A stretch of 64,000 nucleotides of DNA from an uncultured Clostridia bacterium (GTDB taxonomy: Bacteria; Bacillota; Clostridia; Lachnospirales; Anaerotignaceae). The DNA is taken from NCBI GenBank assembly GCA_902477755.1, contig CABSIK010000009.1, positions 1-64,000 on the forward strand. The letters run 5' to 3'. Every line of letters begins with the position of its first letter. Position 1 is the first letter of the stretch. The notes under the pieces are model-generated. The model saw only the letters and a list, made by a program, of their open reading frames with translations, did no database searches and had not been told where the DNA came from. A program made the position numbers and the translations under genes. Below, one piece after another: positions 50,235-59,347 of this stretch.

Positions 50235-50963
50235 TCAACCGTATTTTACTGTCAGATTTACATAGGAAATATGCTCACGCATAGCGGAATATGCTGTCTG
50301 GTAATCACCGTTTTTAATGGCTTCCAGAATTTTCCCATGCAGTTCAATGGTCACGTCGATGACTCTGGGGTTCTGTGTCAAAGACTCCCGCATGGCAAGG
50401 CGGATGCCTTTTTCAAAAGATTCCTTCGCCGCGATCATGGTACTGATCAGCAGTTTATTATGTGTTGCCGCAGAAACCTGCATATGAAACATAGAGTCAT
50501 AGTCTACAAACAGGTTCACATCATTGCGGTAAGCAATCATTTTTTCGTAACAATGGGTCAGCTGTGCGATATCCTCTGCTGTGGCACGTTTTGCCGCATA
50601 ACTTGCTGTTTCCCCTTCCAGCATATACCGAAATTCCAACAGATCATTCAGGTCGGAATTTTCCACTGTGATGCTGAAAGGCGCAATATTGACGATGTTG
50701 TCAATCTCATTGACGAATGTGCCTGCCTTTGAGCGGCGGATAAAGCCGAAAACCGCCAGTGCTGTATAGGCTTCCCGCAGAGTGCTTCTGCCCACCCCCA
50801 GCATTTCGCTGACAATGTTTTCATTGGGCATCATATAGCCCGCAGGGAGCTTTCCTTCTATAATCAATTCTTTTAATCTTTGGAACAGTGTCTGTGAAAT
50901 ATTATGTTTTCCCAGATCTTTTTTCAGGTACTCAGCCTGTTCCATCAAATAATCGCGCCCCAT
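50235..50963 (-). CDS. GntR-family (FadR/FCD subgroup) transcriptional regulator
   Basis: A 242-residue regulator. The N-terminal winged helix has LIIEGKLPAGYMMPNENIVSEMLGVGRSTLREAYTAL, and the C-terminal all-helical FCD domain (about 90-235) has metal-site residues around LEFRYMLEGE, DYDSMFHMQVSAATHN and HGKILEAI. FCD regulators usually sense carboxylates or sugar acids and repress nearby catabolic genes. No obvious target operon adjoins, since it lies alone between tRNA genes and capA. AGGAGG precedes the ATG. Confidence 0.92.
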   Translation of the reverse strand: MGRDYLMEQAEYLKKDLGKHNISQTLFQRLKELIIEGKLPAGYMMPNENIVSEMLGVGRSTLREAYTALAVFGFIRRSKAGTFVNEIDNIVNIAPFSITVENSDLNDLLEFRYMLEGETASYAAKRATAEDIAQLTHCYEKMIAYRNDVNLFVDYDSMFHMQVSAATHNKLLISTMIAAKESFEKGIRLAMRESLTQNPRVIDVTIELHGKILEAIKNGDYQTAYSAMREHISYVNLTVKYG

Positions 50964-51126
50964 GCCGCTTCCTCCTTACATTTTCTGTATTTTTATTCAT
51001 TTTCTCTTTTGTACTTTTCAGATTACTTTCTATATCATTTTAGCACCGCTCTTATCTTCCCGCAAGACTTTACACGGACTTTCCCGAAACTTTATACCAT
51101 TTTCACAAGGAAAACTGTATTTTTAA

Positions 51127-52305
51127 TTAATCTATCTCTTTAGGAAACACATATTCGTCCTGTATCTGCTCCAAAGGGATATTTTTGTCCAAAAGGAAGC
51201 AGGCTGTTTCTTCATGGATTTCTTTCAGGCGTTCATAATCCTTGGGGCGCACCACCTGATACCGTTCACTTTCCGGCAGGGTCAGCATTTCATAGACGCT
51301 TCGCACAACGAAATGATTCTGGTCATTGGCATTGCGGAACTGTGTCCAGATAGGCACGAAGGAAACCTCCTTCACCTCCGCCGGATTGTCTGCCACCTGT
51401 TCCACCGTCAGATGGAGGACAATGGAAGCGTTTCTAGGGGGTGTGGTCTGGGAGGAAATGAAATTCCCCAGAGAATAAATGATGAAGCCGTCATGGACGC
51501 CATCGCCATGATCCACCTGACGGTATTCCATCCGCTGGAGCACATGGGGATGGCTTGCCAGCACAATATCCGCTCCGGCGGCAAACATGCTGTCTGCCCA
51601 TTCCACGAAAATATCATTTGGTACTGTTTCATACTCATTGCCCATGTGGGGCAGTACCACCACAACGTCTGCCAAATCCTGAGCTCTTGTAATATCTGCC
51701 ATAAGGGTATCATCAATGAGATTCACCATATAATCCTCCGGCACAGGAATGCCGTTGGTGCCATAGGTAGCCGATACAAAAGCAAACGTGATGCCATTGA
51801 CTTCCTTGGTATAAATGGTATCCCTGTCCTCCTGAGAAGCGTAAGTGCCTACATGGTCGATGTCATAGGCATCCAGCTGAGCAATAGTCCGTTTCAGCCC
51901 TTCTGCCCCTGTATCCATGCTGTGATTATTGGCAGTGGTCAGCAGATTAAAACCTGCGTCCTTCACCGCATCCAAAAAGCTGTCCGGCGTATTGAAGCAA
52001 GGAAAAGAAGCGTATTCCCTGTCAGGCCCGCCAAAGGTCAATTCCAGATTGCCAATGACAAAGTCATAACCCTCAAAATACCGCTTCACATCCTGAAAAT
52101 TATGCATAAAGTCATAAGTCCCCGTTGCCGGGTCATAAGCCTCCTCATACTGATAATCATGAACCATGATATCCCCTACCACTGCCATTTTGACTTCCTT
52201 CACCACAGGCTGTGATGCGCCTGCTTCTGCCGTATATTCTGCCTTTGCACCGCCACAGCCGCAGAGCAGGAACGCCGCCGCCAGCAGCATCCACCGTTTT
52301 TTCAT
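51127..52305 (-). CDS. CapA-family lipoprotein (poly-gamma-glutamate-associated metallophosphatase-like)
   Basis: A 392-residue lipoprotein. The signal LLAAAFLLCGC ends with a lipobox cysteine. The CapA/metallophosphatase motifs appear in order: VVGDIMVHDY, VIGNLELTFGG, TTANNHSMD, LPHMGNEY and ASHPHVLQRME. CapA proteins anchor or release poly-gamma-glutamate in Bacillus; in Clostridia the solitary forms have no proven role. No capB or capC homologue is present here. It is monocistronic and located outside the membrane. Confidence 0.87.
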   Translation of the reverse strand: MKKRWMLLAAAFLLCGCGGAKAEYTAEAGASQPVVKEVKMAVVGDIMVHDYQYEEAYDPATGTYDFMHNFQDVKRYFEGYDFVIGNLELTFGGPDREYASFPCFNTPDSFLDAVKDAGFNLLTTANNHSMDTGAEGLKRTIAQLDAYDIDHVGTYASQEDRDTIYTKEVNGITFAFVSATYGTNGIPVPEDYMVNLIDDTLMADITRAQDLADVVVVLPHMGNEYETVPNDIFVEWADSMFAAGADIVLASHPHVLQRMEYRQVDHGDGVHDGFIIYSLGNFISSQTTPPRNASIVLHLTVEQVADNPAEVKEVSFVPIWTQFRNANDQNHFVVRSVYEMLTLPESERYQVVRPKDYERLKEIHEETACFLLDKNIPLEQIQDEYVFPKEID

Positions 52306-52450
52306 GACAAAACCCCCTTTTCTTCCATTGATAGCATCAGTATACCATGTTTTTATGACAAAAACATTGTTTTTTCTGTGAAAAACAACTTTTCCCTACA
52401 CCTATTTCCAAAATCACAACTCCCTTTATTTTTCCCTATGAATCTATGAA

Positions 52451-52492
52451 AAAAAGCCGGACAACCCTTTTTACAAAAGATGTCCAGCTTTT
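52451..52492 (-). terminator. Terminator of the zinc-ribbon/TPM operon
   Basis: On the minus strand AAAAGCTGGACA and TGTCCGGCTTTTT pair (one mismatch), followed by Ts. Confidence 0.75.
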
Positions 52493-52517
52493 CCGAAATT
52501 TTCACATATTATGATTG

Positions 52518-53345
52518 TTAGAATTTTCCACCGCCGCCGCCAAAGGTATGACCGCCGCTGGAGAAAGTGGAGGAGCCGCCGCCCCAAGAGTTGTTATTAT
52601 TGTTCTCATTCTTGATGATGCGTTTTCTGGTGGTATGGGTTCTGACAAAGGCATCCTGATTTACGCTGAAATGCACGCTGTTTTCCTTCAGGTAAGCTCT
52701 GCCGTCGGTGAAGGGTTTCACGTTATTGTGTCCTTTCCGCATGAGCACCACAGAAACACCTGCTACCACAAGGGCAAAAATCAGGGAAACACCCATGTAA
52801 ATCACAACATTCCTGCTTTCCTGCTCCTTCTGGTACTCAGACTGGTAGGCTTCGGGATTTGCCAGATATTTCTGATATTCCCCGCAGTAATACTCCACAT
52901 CTGTCAAAAATGCGGACATGGCGTCATAATACGCCCCTTCGGAGAGGATTGGCTGCACTTCATTCCAGATTTTATCAATGTAATAATCGGTGAAAATGCG
53001 GATACCTTCACCGGATGTGACCATCTGGGCATCTCTGCCCCCCATATCAATGATGAACACAATACCGTCTTTTTCCGCACCATAACCAAAATCCCCATCC
53101 AAAAAGAACTGTGCCGCATATTCTCTGGCTTCCAGTCCTTGGGTATCTGTGGTGGTCAGAAAAAGCACATCCAGCCCATAAGTCTCCCCAATGGCTTCCG
53201 CACGGGAAGTCAAATCTGCCGCTTCCTCTTGGGTATACAGTCCCGCTTCGTCGAATACATGGCCTTCCGTACGCCCGAAGGCTGTCAGACTGCCTGCAAA
53301 ACAAAGGATAAGGGTCAACAAACATACCAAACCTGTTTTTCTCAT
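52518..53345 (-). CDS. TPM-domain exported protein (YgcG-like)
   Basis: A 275-residue exported membrane protein. Residues 1-24 are a signal peptide. The TPM domain (about 28-160) contains GHVFDEAGLYTQEEAADL and DGIVFIIDMGGRDAQMVTSG. A transmembrane helix lies at about 187-207, and the tail is rich in Asn, Ser and Gly, ending GGHTFGGGGGKF. TPM proteins include phosphatases and photosystem assembly factors; the activity here is unknown. The start overlaps the zinc-ribbon gene by four bases, so both are coupled and may act together at the membrane. Confidence 0.85.
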   Translation of the reverse strand: MRKTGLVCLLTLILCFAGSLTAFGRTEGHVFDEAGLYTQEEAADLTSRAEAIGETYGLDVLFLTTTDTQGLEAREYAAQFFLDGDFGYGAEKDGIVFIIDMGGRDAQMVTSGEGIRIFTDYYIDKIWNEVQPILSEGAYYDAMSAFLTDVEYYCGEYQKYLANPEAYQSEYQKEQESRNVVIYMGVSLIFALVVAGVSVVLMRKGHNNVKPFTDGRAYLKENSVHFSVNQDAFVRTHTTRKRIIKNENNNNNSWGGGSSTFSSGGHTFGGGGGKF

Positions 53346-54460
53346 GCCATGACACCTCCAATCAGCCAAGCCAGCAGAAATGCAATGACAAAAGCAATGA
53401 CAAAGATCAGCAGGAACCAAGTAACACTGCGTCCTGTATCACAAGGCAGTTCCCCTACGATTTTCCCAGTCTGTCCGTTCATGGCAAAGAGATATTTCTT
53501 ACCCTTGAAATTGCTTACCAGCATCCATACTGGCAGCAGCAGATATGCCTGATGGTCGGATTTATAATTGGTGTTGCATTGTACGCTGTGTACCATATCA
53601 TACCGTTTGCCTCCTTCGGCGGCACGATTTTCGATGCCTTTGGAAACACGGTCTTTCATACGCTCAAAGAGGTCTTTTGGCTCATAAGTATATTTTTCTG
53701 CCAGATAGCCGCTGAGATAACGCATATCAAAGGGTTCCACTTTTGTAAAGTCAAAAGGTTCCAGCGCATCCATGAGGGCATCCTCCATATTTTCCGAAGC
53801 ATCCAGAGGGATATTCTCAAAATCCATGGTGCCTGCCCGATGGATATGGAACAAATCCGTCTGGGTATAATCATAATCCCCATCACTCCAAATGAGGTGG
53901 TTTTCTCCTGTGGCATGGTAATCGAAGTCCGCTTTGCAGTCAAAGAGCCAATAAGGCACATAAACCCCTGTGATTTTCTCCAATCTCTGCTGGGAGGTAA
54001 AACCCTTAGGCAGGAGTTTTTTGCCCTTACACAGCTTCAGAAAGGCTTCCTGCGCCTGTTTTTTATCGGTGGCAAAGGGAATCATGGCGGAGGGATGATA
54101 TTTTCCGCTGAACTGCTGGGGGTTTACGGTAGGATTGCCGCAGAACACACAGAAAGTTGCCGCTGTCACATCATCGGTAACGATTTCCGCACCGCAGTTA
54201 GGGCAGCTGTACGCTCGCATGTGTTCCTGTCCGGTACCTTCTGCCACATGTTCCTCACAGGCAAACTCCACATTTTCTTTTTTGCCGCTGTCACCAGAGC
54301 TGACGGTATAGCCGCTGTTTTCGGTTTTTGCTCCTCGTTGTTCCAATTCCTCTTTGGTGTATGATGAATCACAATAATCACAGACCCATTTTGCCTGTCC
54401 GCCATCATAGCGCAGATACGCGCCGCAGCCGGGGCAAAGATAGGTGATGCCTTCTGCCAT
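53342..54460 (-). CDS. Zinc-ribbon membrane protein of unknown function
   Basis: A 372-residue protein with two zinc ribbons: CPGCGAYL and CDYCDSSY at residues 9-36, and CPNCGAEI and CVFCGNP at about 85-115. The middle (about 120-330) is a conserved region with VYVPYWLFDC and LLPVWMLVSNFKGKKYLFAMNGQTGKIVGELP. A C-terminal transmembrane helix of about 22 residues ends GGVMA. The layout is that of TFIIB-type zinc-ribbon proteins that occur with TPM genes. Function unknown. AGGAGGG precedes the ATG at 54460. Confidence 0.82.
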   Translation of the reverse strand: MAEGITYLCPGCGAYLRYDGGQAKWVCDYCDSSYTKEELEQRGAKTENSGYTVSSGDSGKKENVEFACEEHVAEGTGQEHMRAYSCPNCGAEIVTDDVTAATFCVFCGNPTVNPQQFSGKYHPSAMIPFATDKKQAQEAFLKLCKGKKLLPKGFTSQQRLEKITGVYVPYWLFDCKADFDYHATGENHLIWSDGDYDYTQTDLFHIHRAGTMDFENIPLDASENMEDALMDALEPFDFTKVEPFDMRYLSGYLAEKYTYEPKDLFERMKDRVSKGIENRAAEGGKRYDMVHSVQCNTNYKSDHQAYLLLPVWMLVSNFKGKKYLFAMNGQTGKIVGELPCDTGRSVTWFLLIFVIAFVIAFLLAWLIGGVMA

Positions 54461-54542
54461 GATGATTCCCTCCTTTTGTCCTTTGGGTATAAGAGATTTT
54501 TTCGACTTTTCTGATATTTTTCCTTCTTGGAGATACAAAACA

Positions 54543-54566
54543 GGGCGGAAATCTATTTTTCCGCCC
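54543..54566 (-). terminator. Weak terminator after gyrA
   Basis: GGGCGGAA and TTCCGCCC pair around eight bases on either strand; the following minus-strand bases are only moderately T-rich (TGTTTTG). Confidence 0.55.
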
Positions 54567-54589
54567 CATATCTATTTTTTCATTCTGTT

Positions 54590-57118
54590 TTACGCTTCTG
54601 TGTCTTTAGAAACGGCTGTTTCTTCATTTTCCGCATCTTCTGCCGCTTTTTCTGCCAGTTCTTCTTCCTCGGATTCGATATCATCCTCGGTGATCTTGGC
54701 AATGCCTACCACACTGACGCCTTCATCCAGATTCATCAGCTTCACGCCCTGAGAAACTCTGCCGATGGTGGAAATATCCGCACCTCTCAGGCGGATGATG
54801 ACGCCTTCGGAAGTGATGAGCATGATTTCCTCATTTTCTTCCAGCATCAAAACGCCGGTGAGGAGCCCTGTTTTTTCTGTAAGCTGGTGGATCTTCACAC
54901 CCATGCCGCCGCGGTACTGGACTTTAAATTCTTCCGGTACCGTCTGTTTTCCGAAGCCTTTTTCCGTTACATTGAGGACTTTGGCTGTGGGGCTCATTTT
55001 GACAGCGGAAACCAGATAATCCTCTTCTTTCAGGGAGATGGCTTTCACGCCGGTAGCTGTTCTGCCCATGGGGCGCACATCTTTTTCACTGAAACGGATG
55101 CCCATGCCATTTCTGGTTGCTGCCAGAATTTCATCTTCCCCTTCGGTGGTCATGACGGAAATGAGGCTATCATCTTCACGCAGGTTAATGGCAATCAAAC
55201 CGCCTTTGCGGATATTGCTGTAGCTTGCCATATCTGTTTTCTTGATCAGACCCTGTTTTGTCAGCATCACCAGATAACGGTCTTCCCTAAATTCCTTCAC
55301 GGGAATTACTGCTGTGACAGATTCATCAGGAGCAATCTCCAGCAGGTTGACAATGGCCATGCCCCTTGCGGTTCTGCCTGCTTCGGGGATTTCGTAGCCT
55401 TTCAGACGGTACACTCTGCCATGGTCTGTGAAGAACAGGATGGTGTCGTGAGTGGAGCACAGGAACAGGTCTTTGACGAAGTCCTCATCCCTCGTCTGCA
55501 TGCCAACGATACCACGTCCGCCACGGTTCTGGCTCTTATAAGTCATAAGCGGTGTCCGTTTCACATAGTTCAGGTTAGACAGGGTAAATACACATGTTTC
55601 CTCGTCAATGAGGTCTTCCACGTCGATTTCGCCGGGGTTTGCTACCAGCTGGGTACGACGGGGGTCTGCGTATTTTGTTTTGATTTCCTGCATTTCATCA
55701 CGGATGACACCCAACAGTTTGGCTTCGTCTGCCAGCAGGGATTTATAATAAGCGATTTTTTCCTGCAAATCTTTATATTCCGCGTCGATTTTTTCATGTT
55801 CCAGCCCTTGCAGTCTGCGCAGCTGCATTTCCAGAATGGCTTGTGCCTGAATTTCAGACAGACCAAAGCGTTCCATCAAGCGTTCCTTTGCGTTATCGTA
55901 GCTGGTACGGATGATGCGGATGACTTCGTCGATATTGGAAATGGCAATACGCAGCCCTTCCAGAATATGGGCGCGTTTTTCCGCCTTATCCAGATTGAAT
56001 TTCGTCCGGCGAGTCACCACTTCTTCCTGATGTTTCAGGTATTCTGCCAGCATCTGCTGGAGATTCAGCACCGCAGGCTTGCCGTTTACCAAGGCAATCA
56101 TAATAGCGCCGAAGCTTTCCTGCAACTGGGTATATTTATAAAGCTGATTCAGGATAACGTTAGCGTTTGCGTCTTTTTTCAGCTCAATGATGATCTGAAT
56201 ATCATCACCAGCGGAAGCGTCGTACAGGTCGCTGATGCCGTCCACACGTTTTTCTTTTACCAATTCGGCAATTTTTTCGATCAAACGGAGTTTATTGACC
56301 ATGTAAGGGATTTCCGTTACGACGATTTTTTCTCTGCCGTTTGCCATGGGCTGGATTTCCGCTGTGGAGCGCACAAGGATTTTCCCTCTGCCTGTGCGGT
56401 ACGCCGCACGGATGCCGCTTTTGCCCAGAATGGTTGCACCAGTGGGGAAGTCTGGGCCTTTGATATATTCCATCAGTTCTTCCACATCGGTTTCCTTGCC
56501 ATTGATTTTATTGTCAATCATGACAGTCAAACCATCAATGACTTCTCCCAGATTATGAGGGGGAATATTTGTTGCCATACCGACAGCAATACCGGAAGAA
56601 CCGTTCACCAGCAGGTTGGGAATCCTTGCAGGCAGTACCACAGGTTCTTTTTCCGTTTCGTCGTAGTTTGGCGTAAAGTCTACGGTATCTTTTTCGATGT
56701 CCGCCAGCATGGCTGCCGCCACCTTGGACATACGGGCTTCGGTGTAACGGGCTGCCGCTGCGCCGTAGCCGTCAATGGAGCCAAAGTTCCCGTGACCGTC
56801 TACCAGCATATAGCGCATGGAGAAATTCTGCGCCATACGCACCATTGCCTGATAGATGGAGCTGTCGCCGTGGGGGTGGTATTTACCCATGGTATCACCA
56901 GTGATACGGGCGGACTTTTTATAGGGTTTATTAGGCTCCAGATTCATTTCGTTCATGGAGTAGAGAATTCTTCTCTGTACAGGCTTCAGACCGTCCCGAA
57001 CATCAGGCAGTGCTCTGGCAACGATAACGCTCATGGCGTAGTCGATATAGCACTTTTTCATTTCCTCATTGATGTCTATGGAAACGACCTTATCCAGTTC
57101 GTTGTTTACTTCACTCAT
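54590..57118 (-). CDS. gyrA: DNA gyrase subunit A
   Basis: This 842-residue type IIA topoisomerase subunit cuts and rejoins DNA during negative supercoiling. The catalytic tyrosine is Tyr125 in AAARYTEARM; ARALPDVRDGLKPVQRR is at residues 34-50. The C-terminal beta-pinwheel carries a GyrA box-like segment KSQNRGGRGIVGM near residue 530. In the quinolone region HPHGDSSIYQAM, the serine equivalent to E. coli Ser83 is present (Ser86), but the position of Asp87 is Gln90. The tail is acidic, as usual. It follows gyrB by 22 bp; GAGGTG is the ribosome site. Confidence 0.97.
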   Translation of the reverse strand: MSEVNNELDKVVSIDINEEMKKCYIDYAMSVIVARALPDVRDGLKPVQRRILYSMNEMNLEPNKPYKKSARITGDTMGKYHPHGDSSIYQAMVRMAQNFSMRYMLVDGHGNFGSIDGYGAAAARYTEARMSKVAAAMLADIEKDTVDFTPNYDETEKEPVVLPARIPNLLVNGSSGIAVGMATNIPPHNLGEVIDGLTVMIDNKINGKETDVEELMEYIKGPDFPTGATILGKSGIRAAYRTGRGKILVRSTAEIQPMANGREKIVVTEIPYMVNKLRLIEKIAELVKEKRVDGISDLYDASAGDDIQIIIELKKDANANVILNQLYKYTQLQESFGAIMIALVNGKPAVLNLQQMLAEYLKHQEEVVTRRTKFNLDKAEKRAHILEGLRIAISNIDEVIRIIRTSYDNAKERLMERFGLSEIQAQAILEMQLRRLQGLEHEKIDAEYKDLQEKIAYYKSLLADEAKLLGVIRDEMQEIKTKYADPRRTQLVANPGEIDVEDLIDEETCVFTLSNLNYVKRTPLMTYKSQNRGGRGIVGMQTRDEDFVKDLFLCSTHDTILFFTDHGRVYRLKGYEIPEAGRTARGMAIVNLLEIAPDESVTAVIPVKEFREDRYLVMLTKQGLIKKTDMASYSNIRKGGLIAINLREDDSLISVMTTEGEDEILAATRNGMGIRFSEKDVRPMGRTATGVKAISLKEEDYLVSAVKMSPTAKVLNVTEKGFGKQTVPEEFKVQYRGGMGVKIHQLTEKTGLLTGVLMLEENEEIMLITSEGVIIRLRGADISTIGRVSQGVKLMNLDEGVSVVGIAKITEDDIESEEEELAEKAAEDAENEETAVSKDTEA

Positions 57119-57140
57119 GGTTTCACCTCAATCCCTTTCA

Positions 57141-59042
57141 TCAGAAGTCCATTTCCGCATACTGTGCGTTTTCCTCGATAAATTCCCGTCTGGGTTCCAC
57201 ACTGTCCCCCATGAGCATGCTGAAGATTTCATCTGCCAAAAGGGCGTCGCTGATATCAACTTTTTTCAAAATACGGTGTTCCACGGCCATGGTGGTGTCA
57301 CGGAGCTGGTCATAGTCCATTTCACCCAGACCTTTATACCGCTGTACGTCTTTGATATTATCTCTGCCGATTTCCTTGTAAAGTTCTTCCAGCTGGATGT
57401 CGTCATAAACGTAGTAATGCTTTTTGTTCTTCTCAACCCGATACAGAGGGGGCTGTGCAATATATACCTTGCCTTCCTCGATAAGCTGGGGCATATAGCG
57501 ATAGAAGAATGTCAGCAGCAGTGTACGGATATGGGCGCCATCCACGTCGGCATCGGTCATGATAACGATTTTATGATAACGGAGTTTTTCAATATCAAAA
57601 TCCTCAGAAATCCCTGTGCCGAAAGCGGTAATCATATTGCGGATTTCCTCACTGTTAAGGATTCTGTCCAGCCTTGCTTTTTCCACGTTCAAAATTTTCC
57701 CACGCAAAGGCAGGATGGCCTGTGTTTTCGGGTCACGGGCTTTGATGGCAGAACCGCCAGCGGAATTCCCTTCGACGATATAGATTTCACATTCGTAAGG
57801 GTCACGGCTGGTGCAGTCAGTGAGCTTGCCGGGCATACGGGTATTTTCCAGACCAGTTTTCCGGCGGACAAGTTCCCTTGCCTTTCTGGCGGCGTCACGG
57901 GCTCTGGAAGCCATAAGACCTTTTTCGATGATGATTTTACCCACAGAAGGGTTTTCTTCCAGGAAATAGGTCAAATATTCGCTCAAAACGGCTTCTACAG
58001 CACCTTTTGCCTCGCTGGTGCCCAGTTTCGCCTTTGTCTGGCCTTCAAACTGAGGGTCACCTACTTTGATGCTGACAACGGCAGTCATGCCTTCCCTTAC
58101 GTCATCACCGGAAAGCTTCTTGTCAGAATCCTTGATGATGCCGATTTTCTTGCCGTAGTCGTTGATGGTCTTGGTCAGACCGGATTTAAAGCCCACCAGA
58201 TGGGTACCGCCATCGGGGGTATTGATGTTATTTACGAAGGTAAAGATGTTTTCTGTGTAGCCATCGTTATGCTGGAAAGCCACTTCCACCAGCACGCCGT
58301 CCTTTTCGCCGGTGGCATAGAAAATATTGTCATAAAGAGGCTGACGGCTTTTGTTGATATAAGCAACAAATTCCTTGATGCCCCCTTCGTAGTGGAAGGA
58401 GCGGTTCTGTTCCTTGCCTTCTCTCAGGTCGATGAGGTTGATCTTCAGGCCTTTTGTCAGGAAAGCTGTTTCTCTCAGGCGCTGTTTCAGGACATCATAG
58501 GTAAACACCGTTTCTTCAAAAATTTCCGGGTCGGGCAGGAAATGAACGAAGGTACCGTGTTTGTCTGTGGTGCCGATTTCATGAACAGGGCAAAGGACAT
58601 TGCCTCTTTCGTAGCGCTGTTCATAGATTTTGCCGTCGCTGTAGACATTGACATAAAGCCATGTGGACAGGGCATTTACGACAGACGCACCTACCCCATG
58701 GAGACCGCCGGACACTTTATATCCGCCGCCGCCGAATTTGCCGCCTGCGTGCAGTATGGTAAATACCACTTCCAGAGCGGAAATGCCTTTTTGGTGATGG
58801 ATGCCTACAGGGATCCCACGGCCGTTGTCCAATACGGAAATGGAGTTGTCCGGATGGATGGTGACAGTGATCTCCGTGCAGAAGCCTGCCAAAGCTTCGT
58901 CAACGGCATTGTCCACGATTTCATATACCAGATGATGGAGCCCCTTTTCACTGGTGGAGCCGATATACATGCCCGGGCGTTTGCGCACCGCTTCCAGCCC
59001 TTCCAGGACTTGGATTTGGCTTTCATTATATTCTGCTGACAT
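57141..59042 (-). CDS. gyrB: DNA gyrase subunit B
   Basis: A 633-residue ATPase subunit of gyrase. The GHKL ATP site shows EIVDNAVDEALAGFC, DNGRGIPVGIH and GGLHGVGASVVNALS. The Toprim domain has EGNSAGGSA and the metal-binding MTDADVDGAHI. The C-terminal PRREFIEENAQYAEMDF is typical. Length fits the single-Toprim Gram-positive type. It has GGAGAGG upstream, and a promoter lies about 105 bp before the start. It is transcribed with gyrA. Confidence 0.97.
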   Translation of the reverse strand: MSAEYNESQIQVLEGLEAVRKRPGMYIGSTSEKGLHHLVYEIVDNAVDEALAGFCTEITVTIHPDNSISVLDNGRGIPVGIHHQKGISALEVVFTILHAGGKFGGGGYKVSGGLHGVGASVVNALSTWLYVNVYSDGKIYEQRYERGNVLCPVHEIGTTDKHGTFVHFLPDPEIFEETVFTYDVLKQRLRETAFLTKGLKINLIDLREGKEQNRSFHYEGGIKEFVAYINKSRQPLYDNIFYATGEKDGVLVEVAFQHNDGYTENIFTFVNNINTPDGGTHLVGFKSGLTKTINDYGKKIGIIKDSDKKLSGDDVREGMTAVVSIKVGDPQFEGQTKAKLGTSEAKGAVEAVLSEYLTYFLEENPSVGKIIIEKGLMASRARDAARKARELVRRKTGLENTRMPGKLTDCTSRDPYECEIYIVEGNSAGGSAIKARDPKTQAILPLRGKILNVEKARLDRILNSEEIRNMITAFGTGISEDFDIEKLRYHKIVIMTDADVDGAHIRTLLLTFFYRYMPQLIEEGKVYIAQPPLYRVEKNKKHYYVYDDIQLEELYKEIGRDNIKDVQRYKGLGEMDYDQLRDTTMAVEHRILKKVDISDALLADEIFSMLMGDSVEPRREFIEENAQYAEMDF

Positions 59043-59146
59043 ATTTTCCTCTCCTCACATATTTTTGGCAAATGATTTTCCCGTATTTTCGGGAAAAATT
59101 GCCCCAAAAAAATCGGATGGTTCTGCATCCGGTAAATCATAGTGGT

Positions 59147-59175
59147 ATTATATCATAAAAACATTGATTTTTCAA
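59147..59175 (-). promoter_or_regulatory. Promoter of gyrB-gyrA
   Basis: On the minus strand TTGAAA (59175-59170) and TATAAT (59152-59147) are 17 bp apart. The gap 59043-59347 otherwise contains no gene. Confidence 0.75.
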
Positions 59176-59347
59176 GGAAAACAGCCATTTTTATGTATTA
59201 TTTCCAATGGCTTCTAACCTTAATTATGGATTTTGGGTAAAAAGACAGAAATTACATCCGCCATGGACAAAATGTCATCCCTATATCATCACAAAACGAA
59301 ACATAAAAAAATCCCTCTGCCCGTTCCCAAAAACAATGACAGAGAGA

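Noticed and set aside
54527..57181. 884-codon plus-strand frame opposite gyrA
   Set aside because: It is a composition shadow of gyrA; there is no ribosome site and no domain.
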